A DNA stretch of 64,000 bases, taken from contig JAACJK010000122.1 of NCBI GenBank assembly GCA_013368325.1, forward strand, positions 124,001-188,000, given 5' to 3'. This DNA comes from Ephemerocybe angulata (Eukaryota > Basidiomycota > Agaricomycetes > Agaricales > Psathyrellaceae). Within the stretch, counting starts at the first letter, position 1; every line of letters starts with the position of its first letter. The notes under the pieces were generated by a model that worked only from the letters and a program-made list of their open reading frames with translations, made no database searches and was not told the DNA's origin. The translations under genes and the position numbers were made by a program. This document shows, piece after piece, positions 44,390-56,149 of this stretch.

Positions 44390-46560
44390 TATTGAGCCCA
44401 GAACGCACACCGCACCGCGCGTTTCGGCGTTCGGGAGACGGCGCAGAACGCTATGTAGAGCTTCGAAGGCGGTATGAGCGCACAGGGTCCAATGCCAGCG
44501 TATTTGCGTGTATACTTATGTGCGTGTACCACACGCCCCGCACCAGCCGAGCAGGTTACACCCGCTTGGAATCCATAGTGAGTACGGGAACGGGGTTAAG
44601 ACAAGGTTAAGAGGTATAGCAAACCGAGAAAAACGAGCGGGTCGAACTTTCGTGCCTAAACTACAACCTCCCTTCCCTTAAGTCCAGCATGAAGGCTACA
44701 AGAAGGCTAAGAGGACTGTTGAATCCGAATCCACGTCCACCTATCATCACCATTCATCGAGGATCAGGTATCTATCCAGACTCAACAGTTGTATCATACC
44801 AGATACACCGTCAGTCCTAGCTAGAGAACCAGACCGCCCAATAGGGTGAAGGGACCGACCGGGAAACGGACAAACAAACGGACGGAGGCACGGACGCATG
44901 GGCGAGAAGGTCGAACGAAGGGATGGTCCTGAAAAGTTGAACACGATCTCTTGAACGACTGCCCGACCCAGAGTAAGCACCAGCCTCCAACGCAAACACC
45001 CCGATCGATCGCTGCGCCCAACGACCCGGAGTCCCATTCGAAGACGCACTTCAAATCGAGTCCCATCTAAGCGAACGACACCACCCAGTTCAGGCCAAGT
45101 AGTGAAACAACACCGACATCGCCCACCCATACAGGCAAACATCAAACCATCGCTCACGAGGGACGATGTTTGAAGCAGGCATCAGGTCAAGCCCAAAAGC
45201 CCACATCGCACACCCGAGGTAGACCTAAGAGCACCCCATCATGAATAACCAACAGCACGAACGACCGAGAACTCCAACCAATCCAAACCTAGCAACCCCA
45301 CCCCACGACAAGTAGCGAAACATCCAACACCGACGAGTCATCCCGCACAGGCAAGCTACATCCAAACCACCGCTCACAAGAGACATCGCATCCTCCTCAG
45401 AGGAGGTAAGGCCCAAGGACAACATCGCGCTGCGACGCAGCCTCAGAAAGGGTAGCAGGCACCAGTCTCGCGTTCGCAGAGGGAGGTCTCGCCCGAAACC
45501 CATCGTGAATGAACAGGAAGCATGAGTCCGACCGTCGACACTATCGACGACGTAGAACTGGCATGGGGATGCCATACGAAAGAATAAATGGATAATCGAT
45601 GAATGATCGGACGAATGGAGGTTCGTTCGTACATAGAAGAGAAAGAAAACATAGCAGCAAGTGCCATCTCCCAACCCGCCTCCCAATACATCCCACGTTC
45701 TGCTCGAAACCAAGGCCAGAGCCAAGGACTCTACCGCTTACGCATATCACGACCCTGGCTACAATCCATCCAGTTATTTGTGGAGAGGTATACACCCATA
45801 CACAACAGTGGTGTCAGTATAGATGTCAGTATAGACACGCCGCCAGGCATGAGTAGAGAACCACAGCCACAAAATGGATGAATGGTCGATCGATCGAGAC
45901 GCACGGACATGCGGGCGTAAAGCGACTACTCGAAAGCCACTACCCGCCTTCGACAACATCCGGATGGCGATCATGGATGGACGATGGGTATGAAGCGTGG
46001 GTAAGACACATCGCAGAGGAGATGGTCATCAAAGGAGGGAGGCACACATGACGAAGCAACGCAGAGGATACCGCCCGCACAAAGCGTTCCCAACTGCCGA
46101 GCGAACGAGGAGAGAGGAAGGGGTGCGCGACGTATCTTGAAGTGCTGGCGCTGGCTGTCTGCACCTTACCGTGGCTGCACGAAGCGACGTGGGTTGGGGA
46201 AGCGAGGCAGCTTCAGAAGAAACGCACCAGGCCCGAGCCCCAATGCCAGGTCGAAGTAGCGCCCGGCCTTCCATCCCATCTTCCTGCTAGTTGTGGATCG
46301 AGGTTCAGGGACGATCGATCTGACGTCCAGCCTTCTGTGCAGTGAGGAGCTGCAATCAGGCAGAGCAGAGATGGGGCTACTGAGCAGCGATGGGGAGGAT
46401 GGAGGAGGGAAGGAGAAAGAGGGACCACGGTGCACGTTGCATCCTGGGAGCCATCCCTGCCGCTTTCAAACTCAGTAGCTTGTTCTCACACTTCGGCCAG
46501 TGGGCGCCTACTCAAAGCGGGCTCTGGGATGGCTGCAAAGGCCGCAGCATTTTGGATCGG
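44390..46560. repeat. Diverged duplicated non-coding block (pairs with 41365-42600)
   Basis: See the partner block. This copy is longer. The stretch 44750-45600 has no counterpart there and contains many GAACGA/CGAACGAC-type words and an internal repeat: GGCAAGCTACATCCAAACCA at 45351 resembles GGCAAACATCAAACCATCGC at 45132. Confidence 0.55.
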
Positions 46561-46842
46561 CTCTGAGCAGCTTACGGTCTAAAGCCAATCTATCTGGGCT
46601 AACTGCTAGCTGTATCAGTCTCAGAGGACGCCTGCCCCAGTGGCGCCTGCATCAACTATTTTATTATAATAATAAAATCAAATGATTGAATGGAACATCG
46701 CTCTCTCTCATATCCTCGTTTTCTTACGAGCCTGGGTATATATATTAAGGCTGAGGACGTATATACTATCAAGAAACCTATCAATCAAGCTATAACCTTG
46801 AAATGGGTATCAATCCAAACCGAATACACACATTACTTGCAA
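46561..46842. other. No feature seen
   Basis: AT-rich spacer (AATAATAAAATCAAATGATT) beside the 3' end of the ferritin-like gene; may include its 3' UTR. Confidence 0.35.
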
Positions 46843-48068
46843 TCACCAGCTCCACGTGTTGCTCTTCAGAGCACTCTCCGCACCACCCTTCTCCTGATTC
46901 GGCGCCATCATCAAGAGAGCCGGTCCCGCAACCATGTTATCATCCCTGGCAGACGAACCGTCCCCCTTGATGACGTACAGCCACACAGCACCCTTTCCAA
47001 CGATGTTCTGGGGTACAGTCACGGAGAAGCTCCCATCAGCGTTCCCGACTAGAGGATAGCTCTCCGTGTTCATTCCGGTAATGAATCCAGCAAAAAGTGT
47101 ATCTTCCGCGGTGTAGAGGGTGTTGGGGAACGAGATGGAGATGCTTTCTCCGGGGCGGACGGTGTCAGGAACGGTGAGAATGGGCCAGTCATTCAGACCT
47201 TTGGGGAATATGTCATCTGGGACGGTGCCGGGCGGGCAACTGGTGACGTATCCACCGGCGATTGTCCAGGTATCGTTCAACTTGAGAGGAGACTGGGCGC
47301 ATAATGGGTAACGTAGTCAGCGCAATTGAAAGTCTTCGAATGAATGGCCCTCACCTCGAAACTCATATCCGCCAAGTCTTGGTACTTGACCGCAGTGCTG
47401 ATCCAGGTGGCATATCGTGCTTCGAGACCTAGCATCTCGCCCAACGCGGTGGTGTATTTCTGAGCGACAGATAGTCAAGTTTGGCACATCGCAGCCCGAA
47501 TTACGAATAAATACTCACATCTGAATGGCTATGCTCAAGCGCTCCGGCAAAGGTTGAAACCGCAAGCGCCTGCATCGCTTCACTCAGGTTGATGAAATCC
47601 TCGGTCGTTTTGACTGGGCTAGGTAGGATAGAGTGAGTATCGCAGATCACCAGGTTACCGAGTGGACACTTACAAAGCATAGTCGCAATGCCCAGCGGCA
47701 TCGGGGTCTCCGAGGTTGCTGATCTCATTAATCAGGTAGTCGGAATGGTCTTGATAGGTCTTCCGAATTTGCTCGTATCCCCGGCGTACGTAGTCTGGGT
47801 GCCCTGCAGCACGGAAGTCGTCTGCAGAGAGTAGGGAAAGGGAGGAATCGTAGAATGCGAAAACGAGCTGCTCGAGTGACAAGGCGTAGACGAGGAAGCG
47901 CGAGTCTGTCAGGAGTCAACGCGTTAATACCACTGTGAAGGGGTGGGTAGATGTGCACCCACTATAATCATCGCTTGCCGCATCACGGCGAGCGCTCGAA
48001 GCTGTGGGTGCGGCGAGGGTAATTGGGAGCAAGGCAGCGAGAAGGGTGAAAGAGCGGAAGAGCTTCAT
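46843..48068 (-). CDS. Secreted ferritin-like (Rds1-type) protein
   Basis: Five exons on the minus strand: 48068-47963, 47905-47674, 47618-47519, 47459-47355 and 47292-46843, with introns of 55-62 nt and phases that fit; about 330 residues. Exon 1 gives a signal peptide (MKLFRSFTLLAALLPITLAA). Exon 2 begins the ferritin-like helical domain (FLVYALSLEQLVFAFYDSSL, with EQIRKTYQDHSDYL), continued by CDYAFPVKTTEDF, MQALAVSTFAGALEHSHSD and LGLEARYATWIS. This order matches the Ferritin_2 / stress protein Rds1 family of fungi. The C-terminal part (RPGESISISFPNTLY, FSVTVPQNIVGKGAVWLYV) is beta-rich, as usual in that family. It is the best conserved gene in this part of the window and probably a housekeeping or stress-related secreted protein. 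Confidence 0.85.
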
Positions 48069-48575
48069 GGCTAGTAGAGATATGTTGTGATCTTCAGAGT
48101 GGGACAGATGGCAGGTAATGCGATATGAGTTCGTATCCTCATTCGCGGCCCTCTTCTTATAGAGCCCATCTTGACTGGACTTCTCCTGTCACCTTTCATC
48201 ATCCTTGAACTATAGCTAGGGGTCGTCGCGTACGCGACAGTACAGCAGACCACTAGCCCAGTACTTACTAGAAGCCGAAAACCCTGAGGAGATCCATGCA
48301 CGATCGCCAGGCTGAGTTAGCGATCGCGACTGACTCTTGGGACGATTGCAACAAGTATACCAGCATCTATTGAGCCTTCGTCCTCGAAATTGAGTATACT
48401 GACTCGGAGGACACGCAGAGCGTCTTAAAGAGCGTTCTAAATACCATCGTAGCCTGCAATCTCGACCCAGGGATATATATAGTGGGCAAAGGCTTTCTAG
48501 GGGAAGGATAGGTAATGGCTAGATGTCAAAGGTGGGTGAGGTACTGATTATCAACGATGCATGAAGACCCGACAT
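48069..48575. other. Upstream region of the ferritin-like gene
   Basis: Separates the ferritin-like gene from the 3' end of the first tandem cysteine-protein gene. TATATATAGTGGGCAAAGGC (48474) recurs in similar form near 50606, as part of the repeated unit of that cluster. Confidence 0.45.
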
Positions 48576-49016
48576 TTAAGAGTGGAATACATCGGCGTGA
48601 GAACCATCTCCAAAGACCCACTTCCCCCCCACTTTGCCATTTACCGCACAGTTGTTGATGACATCCCGGAGTTTGTCCCCAATATCATCTTGAGTCTGGC
48701 AAGACGCCTGCGGCGAGCAGAATTGCACTGCGCAACGCGTTCAGTAAGAGCGACCATTCAACAGCAGCATGAGTGACGCGGACGTACCACTCCCAGTTCC
48801 ATAGGTCCCAAGAGGGATGCACGCGCCCCCGCTATTAGTCTGGCAAATCGGGGTTGCCCCACTGTTGGACCCAGTTTTCCAACCCCTGGACTCCGCCAAC
48901 GTCGCGTCCTGCACAGTCGGCGACCCGGGCGACGTCTCGCAGACCCGGCCAGCGGCGAGCGCGGCGGGGACGGCCATCGCCAGAAGGCCAATAGTCGAGA
49001 AAATGACGCTCTTCAT
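48576..49016 (-). CDS. Small secreted cysteine-containing protein, copy 1 of 4
   Basis: Two exons on the minus strand, 49016-48788 and 48727-48576, with a 60-nt phase-1 intron (GTACGT donor, TACTGAAC branch, GCGCAG acceptor); about 126 residues. Signal peptide MKSVIFSTIGLLAMAVPAAL ending AA. The mature part has Cys in VCETSPGSPTV, ICQTNSGGAC, FCS, SC and NNC, followed by GKVGGKW. The spacing and the SPTVxDAT plus late D-D-I...C...G-x-VGG pattern recall the Hce2 (Ecp2-homologue) family of fungal secreted effectors, but only weakly. Four copies lie in tandem on the same strand (48.6-54.5 kb). The signal peptide is almost unchanged between copies and the mature part varies. Confidence 0.75.
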
Positions 49017-50013
49017 TATCGAGGGTAGATATTAGAACTTGGGTATGGAGTGAGAGTAAGAGAGTAAGTGTGGGTTGACGATGCTGATGATCCCTATACC
49101 TTTCTTGCGATGGGCTACTTATACCCTCCTATACCGGTTACATGTCTATCCGTTGATTCCTCGATTACGGATGATCGAGGGTGCGAAGCGCCACTCCCTG
49201 CGTGGTTGGCAAGGGTTCTGGTTTCAGCCTCAGGGTCAACCCGTCCGTCTGGCCCGGGGTGGGGTTCGCTGCCAGTGTATCCGAGTCGACTCTCCATGTA
49301 GATTCGACACGCTGCTCGACAGTCGACCCGGGTGTGCCAAGCGGCACTCGGGAGCCTCCAGCAAATGCACCGAGCTAACAGTAGCAGTTGGACGATTGAA
49401 TGCATCGAGCAGGGTGGATACAGCCCAGAAAGTCCCGAGCCACGGTTGACGAATGTCGTGGATCAAGGTGACGCCACTCGGAGGGGAAGGGCGGTGGTGG
49501 GAGCTTCTCGGGTCACAGTTGGAGTAGCAGCGGTTGCGGTAGTAATTGGGTTCGTCGTCGATGGGGTTGTGGCAGTGGCACTAGATGGGTCAGGCAGGGT
49601 GAAGGATCTAAATAAGCATGTACAAGCTCCCAACCGTGTGCAGCTGTTCCAGCGACACACTGGGGCTTCTCCATCCCATGGCACTCCCTCTAGGTACTAG
49701 GCTTCGAGTTGGTCAAAATCACACCATCCCCGACTCCACGAAGTGGGAGGAGGGTTCTGTAACAACAAAATGTGTACCCTCTCTGCAGTGGATGCGCAAA
49801 AGGTGGGAAATTTGCGCACATTCACTGCACATGACGCACCGCTTAATTCGTAGTCCCAATGGCCAATCAATAGCTCTTGGACATTGGGACTCGGCAACGT
49901 ACTAGGGACCTCGGTGCAATATATCTTTTTCTTTGGCTCCCCTGACCCCTATCCTCTAGTAGTTTAGTTCCACACTTTACATATATTGTACGCTGGCCTT
50001 AGCCACGGCAAGA
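49017..50013. other. Repeated spacer of the cysteine-protein cluster
   Basis: Contains the upstream sequence found behind each copy: TTACATGTCTATCCGTTGAT (49137), similar at 51277, 53338 and 54652; CGAAGCGCCACTCCCTG (49184), similar at 54693; and CAGGGTCAACC (49231), similar at 51359 and 54730. No other gene is visible. Confidence 0.5.
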
Positions 50014-50225
50014 TGGGGGGAGGAACTTGGACCTACCCAAATCGGCGCACGACAATAATCTCGCCGATGGCAGCGTAGTAAATGTCTATGGACTCATCCT
50101 TCACATATCGTGTTGCTGGTTTCGATATTTATATACGTATCATCCGTCCTCCTTCTCAGTCTGTCCCTCGATTTGGTTCATCCTGTGATACGCTTTGGCT
50201 TCGTTTCACCCTGGACTTATATGTA
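50014..50225 (+). pseudogene. 3' fragment of the ubiquitin-like gene
   Basis: GGAGGAACTTGGACCTACCC and AATAATCTCGCCGATGGCAG at about 50020-50075 match the last 80 nt of the gene ending at 44008, with a few changes, and the following 3' flank is also copied. The fragment lacks the rest of the gene and the stop codon is altered. It sits within the cysteine-protein cluster. Confidence 0.75.
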
Positions 50226-50719
50226 CTATTTGTGTATCGTCAAGTAATCTCCATTGCTGTCAACCAAGATCAGTCACGTTCCACTGTCCACAGCAGGTTC
50301 ACTCACCTGCCTCCGTTCAGCCCAAGCCGAAGGAGACTCTCTTGAATACGCTTCCGCTTATATCACGACCCTGGCTCCGATCAATCCATTGAAAGCCCAA
50401 GAGGGCATGCAAGGCTCAACAACGGTGCCATCACAGACATACCGCGAGTCGTGGGCAGAGATGTGCGCAGTCTCTCTGTTCCCCCGAGATCCATGCTGAG
50501 CGCCGATTTGTCGAGCTCTCACACTTACCTTGTTCTGTCTCCCAAAATTCAAAGCGCTAGTTCAGCGTTTTAAATTTCTTCGTAGCCAGCAGTCTTGACG
50601 GATTGATATATATAGGGGAGGAAACGCCTTTCTAGAGAAAGGATAGGATAGGTAAACCGGCAAAATGTCCAAAGTGGTTCGCGAAGTACTCAGGATCGAC
50701 CATGCAAGGATCCCGACAT
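50226..50719. other. Spacer, no gene visible
   Basis: CCGCTTATATCACGACCCTGG at 50354 resembles 45740 (ACGCATATCACGACCCTGG), part of the dispersed duplicated sequence. The TATATATAGGGGAGGAAACG stretch near 50606 is the cluster repeat. Confidence 0.4.
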
Positions 50720-51157
50720 TTAAGAGTGGAATACATCCGCGTGAGAACCATCTCCAAAGTCCCAGCTCCCTCCCACTTTGTCATTCGCCGCACAGTTGTT
50801 GATGACATCCAGGATCCCATTCTCAATATTCTGAATAGTCTTGCAAGACGCCTGTGACGAGCAGAAGTTCACTGCGCAACTTGTTCAGTAAGAGCGATCA
50901 TTCAACGACAGTATGAGTGAGGCAGACGTACGAGACGCAGTATAAAAGGTCCCAAGGGTGATGCACCCGCCCCCGCTATTAGTCTGGCAAACCAGGCCTG
51001 CCTTACTGCCAGCACCAGTGACCCAATACGCCTCCGCCCACGTCGCGTCGTACACAGTCGGCGACCCGCCCGACGTCTGGCATACCCGGCCAGCGGCAAG
51101 CGCGGCGGGGACGGCCATCGCCAGAAGGCCAATAGTCGAGAAAATGACGCTCTTCAT
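50720..51157 (-). CDS. Small secreted cysteine-containing protein, copy 2 of 4
   Basis: Exons 51157-50932 and 50871-50720 on the minus strand, 60-nt phase-1 intron; about 125 residues. The signal peptide has the same protein sequence as copy 1. The mature part keeps the cysteine positions (VCQTS, VCQTNSGGGC, FCS, SC, NNC) and the GSW-DFGDGSHADVF ending, but the segment between the first two cysteines is largely replaced (WVTGAGSKAG against WKTGSNSGAT). Gene order and strand are as in the other copies. Confidence 0.75.
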
Positions 51158-52761
51158 TATCGGTTGAGGGTAGATATGAGGACTTGGGTATGTGGTGAGA
51201 GTAGGTGTGGGCTGGCGATGTGCAGATGATCCTATAGCTATGTTGCGATGGTCTACTTATACTCTCCTACACAGGTCACATGTCTATCCATCGATTCCGG
51301 ATGATCGAGGGAGCGGAGCGCGTGGTAGGTCGGTTGGTAAGAGTTCTAGTTTCACCCTCAGGGTCAACCACGTCTGGGTGAGGGTTCGCTTCCAGTGTAT
51401 CCGAGTCGACTCTCTATGTACATAGATACCGACACGCTGCTCGAGAGTCGACATCGCCCCAAGGCACAGCCGGGTGTGTCAGGCTGCATTCGAGAGCCCA
51501 ACGAGAGCCTCCAGCAAACGCACTGAGCACAGAGGAGTTGGGTGTTGAACGCACCGAGCAGGGTGATACCATTCCGAAAAGGACCCGAGTGATAACGAAA
51601 TGATGATCGCCTGTTGCGAACTTCGTGCTCCACAGCCTGATCGGTTGTGGTGCACTGCAGTGATGTTCGAACTCAGGGTTACTTCCAACGTTAGGCGCCC
51701 AATCCTTGTGGTTCGCAGACTTCAAGGAAAATGCCCCCGGAACGGCGCCTAAACATGCCCATCCTTATGCGCTTACCAGTTTAAACCGACTCAAGCACAC
51801 ACGAGCTTAAAAGTCCCAGCGCAAAGCGCCGACGCGACGAGGCAAAATCGTCTCAGGCTCAAGGCGGAAAGACAAGAGGTCTCTACGTAAGGGAGCGGTT
51901 TCAATTTTGGATGGAATGGAACATTGCTTCTAGGATCATGAGTAAGGTAAAGTAATTATCATGTTCGGACTTCGGAGATACCAGTGCTCAGTCGAATGTG
52001 GGCAGATCCAACGAAGTACTTGATACATCCATCTTCCTCAGGGCTGAATTCGCCATCCTACGGAGAGACTTTGAAGCGTGTTGTATTAATCCAAAGAGTA
52101 CACGGATTTACTTATATCTACTCCCAACTGAGCCTCTGGAGGCTCCTCACGCTACAATCCCCAGACCATTACCTACCAGCGCTGAAGATAATTCAACGCA
52201 ACTAATCTCCTCAGGGGAAGGACTCAGGAGGTGCCATACTAGTATGCCTGTAATTGTCACCATTTCTAAGCCAGGGAGACGACATGCTCGATAGAGTCGA
52301 GCCTGGGAGGTAATCCCACCGACAATTTGCGTTCACTGCTGTACCTTATACAGCACATTATGTAACCATCCTGACTGCACCAGCGTCCTGAAGAGAGTAC
52401 ATATAAACATGTCGGTTAAAATGAAAAACAGCGTGCTCAAGTAGATTCAATAAATGTTGATAGCCTCTATGAACTTTACGCATATCTCATCCACGTACTC
52501 ACCCCCCGCATAAACGACACTGGCCCGTACTCTCCAATCCCGTGCAACTATACCTTTCACATTCACCACCGGCGCGGCACTCGCCCTCTCCCCCGTCCCC
52601 TCGCCGTTAACCCCCTAATCACTTCAATCAATGAATCGAGCAACCATGGGCCGCCCACCCCTTCCCTCGCACTCCCAGTCTCAACGACGCCCGACTCAAA
52701 TCCCCCTCATGGATTCATGAAACGGCCGGATATGACTCAAAGGTGGGTGAGGTACAGATTA
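51158..52761. other. Repeated spacer of the cysteine-protein cluster
   Basis: 51170-51700 repeats the upstream sequence of the other copies. The segment 51930-52090 (CAGTGCTCAGTCGAATGTGG, CAGGGCTGAATTCGCCATCC, GAGAGACTTTGAAGC) is repeated in diverged form at 53560-53710. No gene is visible. Confidence 0.5.
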
Positions 52762-53223
52762 TCAACGATGTGGCACGAAGATCCGACATTTAAGAGTGGA
52801 ATACATCAGCGTGAGCACCATCTCCAAAGACCCACTTCCCCCCCACTTTGCCATTTTGCGCACAGTTGTTGATGACATCCGGAGTTTTTCCTCAATATCA
52901 TCTATAGTCTGGCAAGACGCCTGTGACGAGCAAAAGGCCACTGCGCAACGCGTTCAGTAAGAACGACCATTCAACAGCAGCATGAGTGAAGTGGACATAC
53001 CCCTCCCATCTGCATAGGTCCCAAGGACATTGCACCCGCCGCCGCTATTCGTCTGGCAGACCAGGGTTTTCCCATTCTCATTCCCAATTCTCCAAGACCG
53101 GGTTATCGCAAACGTCGCGTCCTGCACCCACGGCGACCCTTCCGACGTCTCGCAGATTCGGCCAGCGAGCGCGGCGGAGGCGAAAGCCAGAACGCCAACG
53201 GTCGAGAAAATGATGCTCCTCAT
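52762..53223 (-). CDS. Small secreted cysteine-containing protein, copy 3 of 4, frameshifted
   Basis: Exons 53223-53001 and 52940-52762 on the minus strand. Exon 1 has a changed signal peptide (MRSIIFSTVGVLAFASAALA) and the usual ICETSEGSPWV and VCQTNSGGGC motifs. In exon 2 one base is missing relative to copy 1 near 52880 (CTCCGGATG here, CTCCGGGATG there). This shifts the frame, loses the usual NNC...GGKW ending and gives a different C-terminus that ends at 52762. It is either a pseudogene or a protein with a new tail of similar length. The nucleotide sequence after the deletion is still close to the other copies, so the event is recent. Confidence 0.65.
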
Positions 53224-54071
53224 TGTCGATTGGGGGTACGTATTAGAAGGGTATGTTTAAGTTGGGAGAAATGTAGGTTGGCGATGCTGATGACCCATAA
53301 CTTTCTTGCGATGGTCTACTTATACCTTCCTATACCGGTTACATGCCTATCCGTCGATGCTTCGATTCCTGATAATCGAGGGTGCGGAGCGCCACTCCCT
53401 GTGACTGTGAGGTTGGCAAGGGTTCGTTCGTTTCAGCCACTCGTCTGGCCCAGGGTGGGTATATATTCACCTGTATTCACTGCCAGTATAAGTATCAGAG
53501 TCGACTGACTCTCCATGTAGATATGTACCGACAGGGTGGAATGGAATGAATGCCTTGTAATTGTTGAGTAATTAATTATCGTGTTCTGAGTTCTTGGGAA
53601 ATGTCAGTAATCGGATGTGGCGGATCCAACCAATACAACCATCCTTCTTCCCCAGGGCTGAATGTTGAACTCGCCATCTTACCCGGGAGAGACTTTGAAG
53701 CTTGAGTAATGTTGGTTCGCAAGTCAGACAGGACTCTATTTGTTTGTAGCCAGAAGTCTTGCGTACGCATGGATGCATATTGAGGGCAAAGGCTTCCGAA
53801 TCCTAGAGAAAGTGGAAGGCTCGTGGGGCTAACACGAGTCAACACTGAGGAACGACGAGAACTGATATGAACGACGTCTAAATGGACGAACGAGGGCATA
53901 CGCCGGGGTACATAGGTGGACTAAGCGAAGGAACGTAAGGAGCGAAACGCGTGTAAAGAACGACGAGATGATGTAAGCCATCGGGTAAAGGATAGGATAG
54001 GGGTAGGGGTAGGTAAAATGGACAAATGGTCGCGGAGTACTGAGGATCGACCATGCAAGGAGCCCCGACAT
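53224..54071. other. Repeated spacer of the cysteine-protein cluster
   Basis: Upstream repeat at 53280-53520, then the second copy of the 51930-52090 segment at 53560-53710. 53860-53970 is rich in GAACGAC-type words. No gene is visible. Confidence 0.45.
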
Positions 54072-54540
54072 TCAAGAGTGGAATATGGCAAGGTTAGAAC
54101 CATCTCCAAAGTCCCACTTCCCTCCCACTTTGCCATTCGCCTCACAGCGGTCACACAGATCCACGATCCTATCCTGCAGCTCCCCAACAGTCTTGCAAGC
54201 CGCCTGTTCCGAGCAGAAGTTCACTGCGATTGCAACGCGTTCAGTAAGAGCGATCGATCATTCAACGACAGTATGACTGTATGAGTGAAGCCGACGTACC
54301 AGAGGCACCATAAGCGGTCGCAACGGTGATGCACCCGCCGTGGCTATCAGTCTGGCAAGCCAGGCTGGGCCTCCCAGCATCAGCGCCCCAATACGCCCCC
54401 GCCCACTTCGCGGCGGACACAGTCGGCGACCCATCCGACGTCTCGCAGACCGGGCCCGCGGCAGGCGCGGCGGGGGCGGCCATCGCAGCGGGGACGGCCA
54501 TCGCCAGAAGGCTGATCGTCGAGAAAATGGCGCTCTTCAT
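54072..54540 (-). CDS. Small secreted cysteine-containing protein, copy 4 of 4
   Basis: Exons 54540-54300 and 54223-54072 on the minus strand, 76-nt phase-1 intron; about 130 residues, the longest copy. The signal peptide has an alanine-rich extension made by a small internal repeat (AMAAPAAPAAGPVC). The cysteines are kept (VCETSDGSPTV, ACQTDSHGGC, FCS, CKT, CDRC), with one extra Cys in the last part. It ends FHS-type like copies 1 and 2 (IFHS-stop). It is the most diverged intact member. Confidence 0.75.
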
Positions 54541-55864
54541 TATCGGTTGGGGGTATGATAGGAGGACTTGGGTAGCTTGGGTATGTTGCGAGAGCAGGGG
54601 TGGGCTGATGATCCTATAGCTACATTGCGATGGGCTACTTATACCTTATGGGCCACATGGCTATCCGTCGACTCCGCATGATCGAGGGTGCGAAGCACCA
54701 CTCCCTGTGTGGTTGGCAAGTTTCAGCATCAGGGTCAACCACGTCTAGCTCGTGTCCGCTTGCAATGTACTTATCCGAGCGAGTCGACTCTAAGTAGAAC
54801 CCACCGACATGCTGCGCGATGTCGCCCAAAGGCACTCCTCGCTCACTCGGCCCTCGAGAGCCTGTGCCCCTTTCCAGCAAACGCACTGAGCTCACAGAGG
54901 AGTTGGGTGTTGAACGCACCGAGCAGGGTGATACGCCGAAATGATGATCGCCTGTTGCGAACTTCGTGCTCCACAGCCTGATCGGCGAACACCCCCGCTC
55001 CAAGCAGTGTGAAAAGCAACCTTCCTCCAGTCTCTCGAAGCTCGGAAGTCGGGTCCGTCACGACGCCTTCCGCACGCGCGAGATTCCGTTCAATAATTAT
55101 TAATAATTATACAACCCAGAATCCACCCCCGAGCAACACTATTCTTCAACCCAGATGCAGACCTCGACTTGAAGCCCTCTCGCATATGTACCAATCACAT
55201 CCCCAAGCGCACGTAACTCACTTCAAATAAGTACTATCTAGATCTAGCAAACGAGGCCAGTCAGAGAGCCCCGGTCGCGCTCAGGGTACATACATGTCGG
55301 ATGGATACTTGGCGCGTGCGGGGTCCGAGGATGGATGGATGCAGTAAGAGAGAGACGTGATTCAGAACACAGTTAACCCAGGCGGGAAAAGGATTAGAGG
55401 ACGAGGAGGCTCCTGTGTCCCAGAATCCCAGAGATACATTCATTATAGCTATATGAAGCAAGTAAGTATGCCACAAATCCCACGACAAAGAAAAGAGAAA
55501 GAGAAACGAACCCACACAAGCATAAGTACCAACCAACCAACCACCTCTCCACTCAGATCGATTCGTGCCCGCTACCTCGCGCACGACGTCTGTCCCCATC
55601 CATCCTCAGTAGCACATGCGATCGATACATCCGCGCCGGCACAGGCTCAGATAGACTCAAACACCCAGAACGCCCGCACACCCCGACACATCCACACGCG
55701 CTGTGCCCCTTGCGGCGCCCCCAATAATTAAGGACTTCAATCAACGACGACGACTCGCCCACCCACTCATACGAACCGTACTCAAATCACTCCAAAACCT
55801 CATTAACCAACACTCCCATTAAACACACATCCAACCCATACATACACAGCACGCAAGTAATTAG
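54541..55864. other. Spacer, no gene visible
   Basis: 54600-55000 is the upstream repeat of the cysteine-protein cluster. 55080-55110 is AT-rich (TAATTATTAATAATTAT). GGATACTTGGCGCGTGC at 55299 recurs at 56451, so the duplicated region around the Pho88 3' end begins before 55.8 kb. Confidence 0.45.
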
Positions 55865-55938
55865 TTAGTCGTCCTTCTTCCCGACGCGCTTCTCGGCCTC
55901 CGCGATGGCGGCGGCATCTGTTTGGGGTCCAGCGGTAG
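55865..55938 (-). other. Second (distal) copy of the last Pho88 exon
   Basis: Reads TAGPQTDAAAIAEAEKRVGK, then KDD-stop, preceded by a good acceptor (TTTTGCAG). The protein is identical to the exon at 56664-56737, with about four silent base changes. Flanking intron sequence (GGTTTATCAGTA...TTCGAGTAACGGGTGAAG) and the 3' flank (TGTGTGTTTAATGGGAGTG) are duplicated too. Either copy could end the transcript. Confidence 0.75.
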
Positions 55939-56149
55939 CTGCAAAAGAGAAGGTTTATCAGTACTTGTTCGAGTAACGGGTGAAGGAAGGAAGGGAGGAA
56001 AGAAGAAAGACAGATATATAGAATGGAACAGCCGAACGACCGAACGAATGAACGAGCGAAGGTAACCGAAAAAGCTCGTCCAGAAGTAAAAACGAACGAA
56101 CGACGACATGACCGTGTGGATAAATAGGTAAGGACTGCGGACGATGCGG

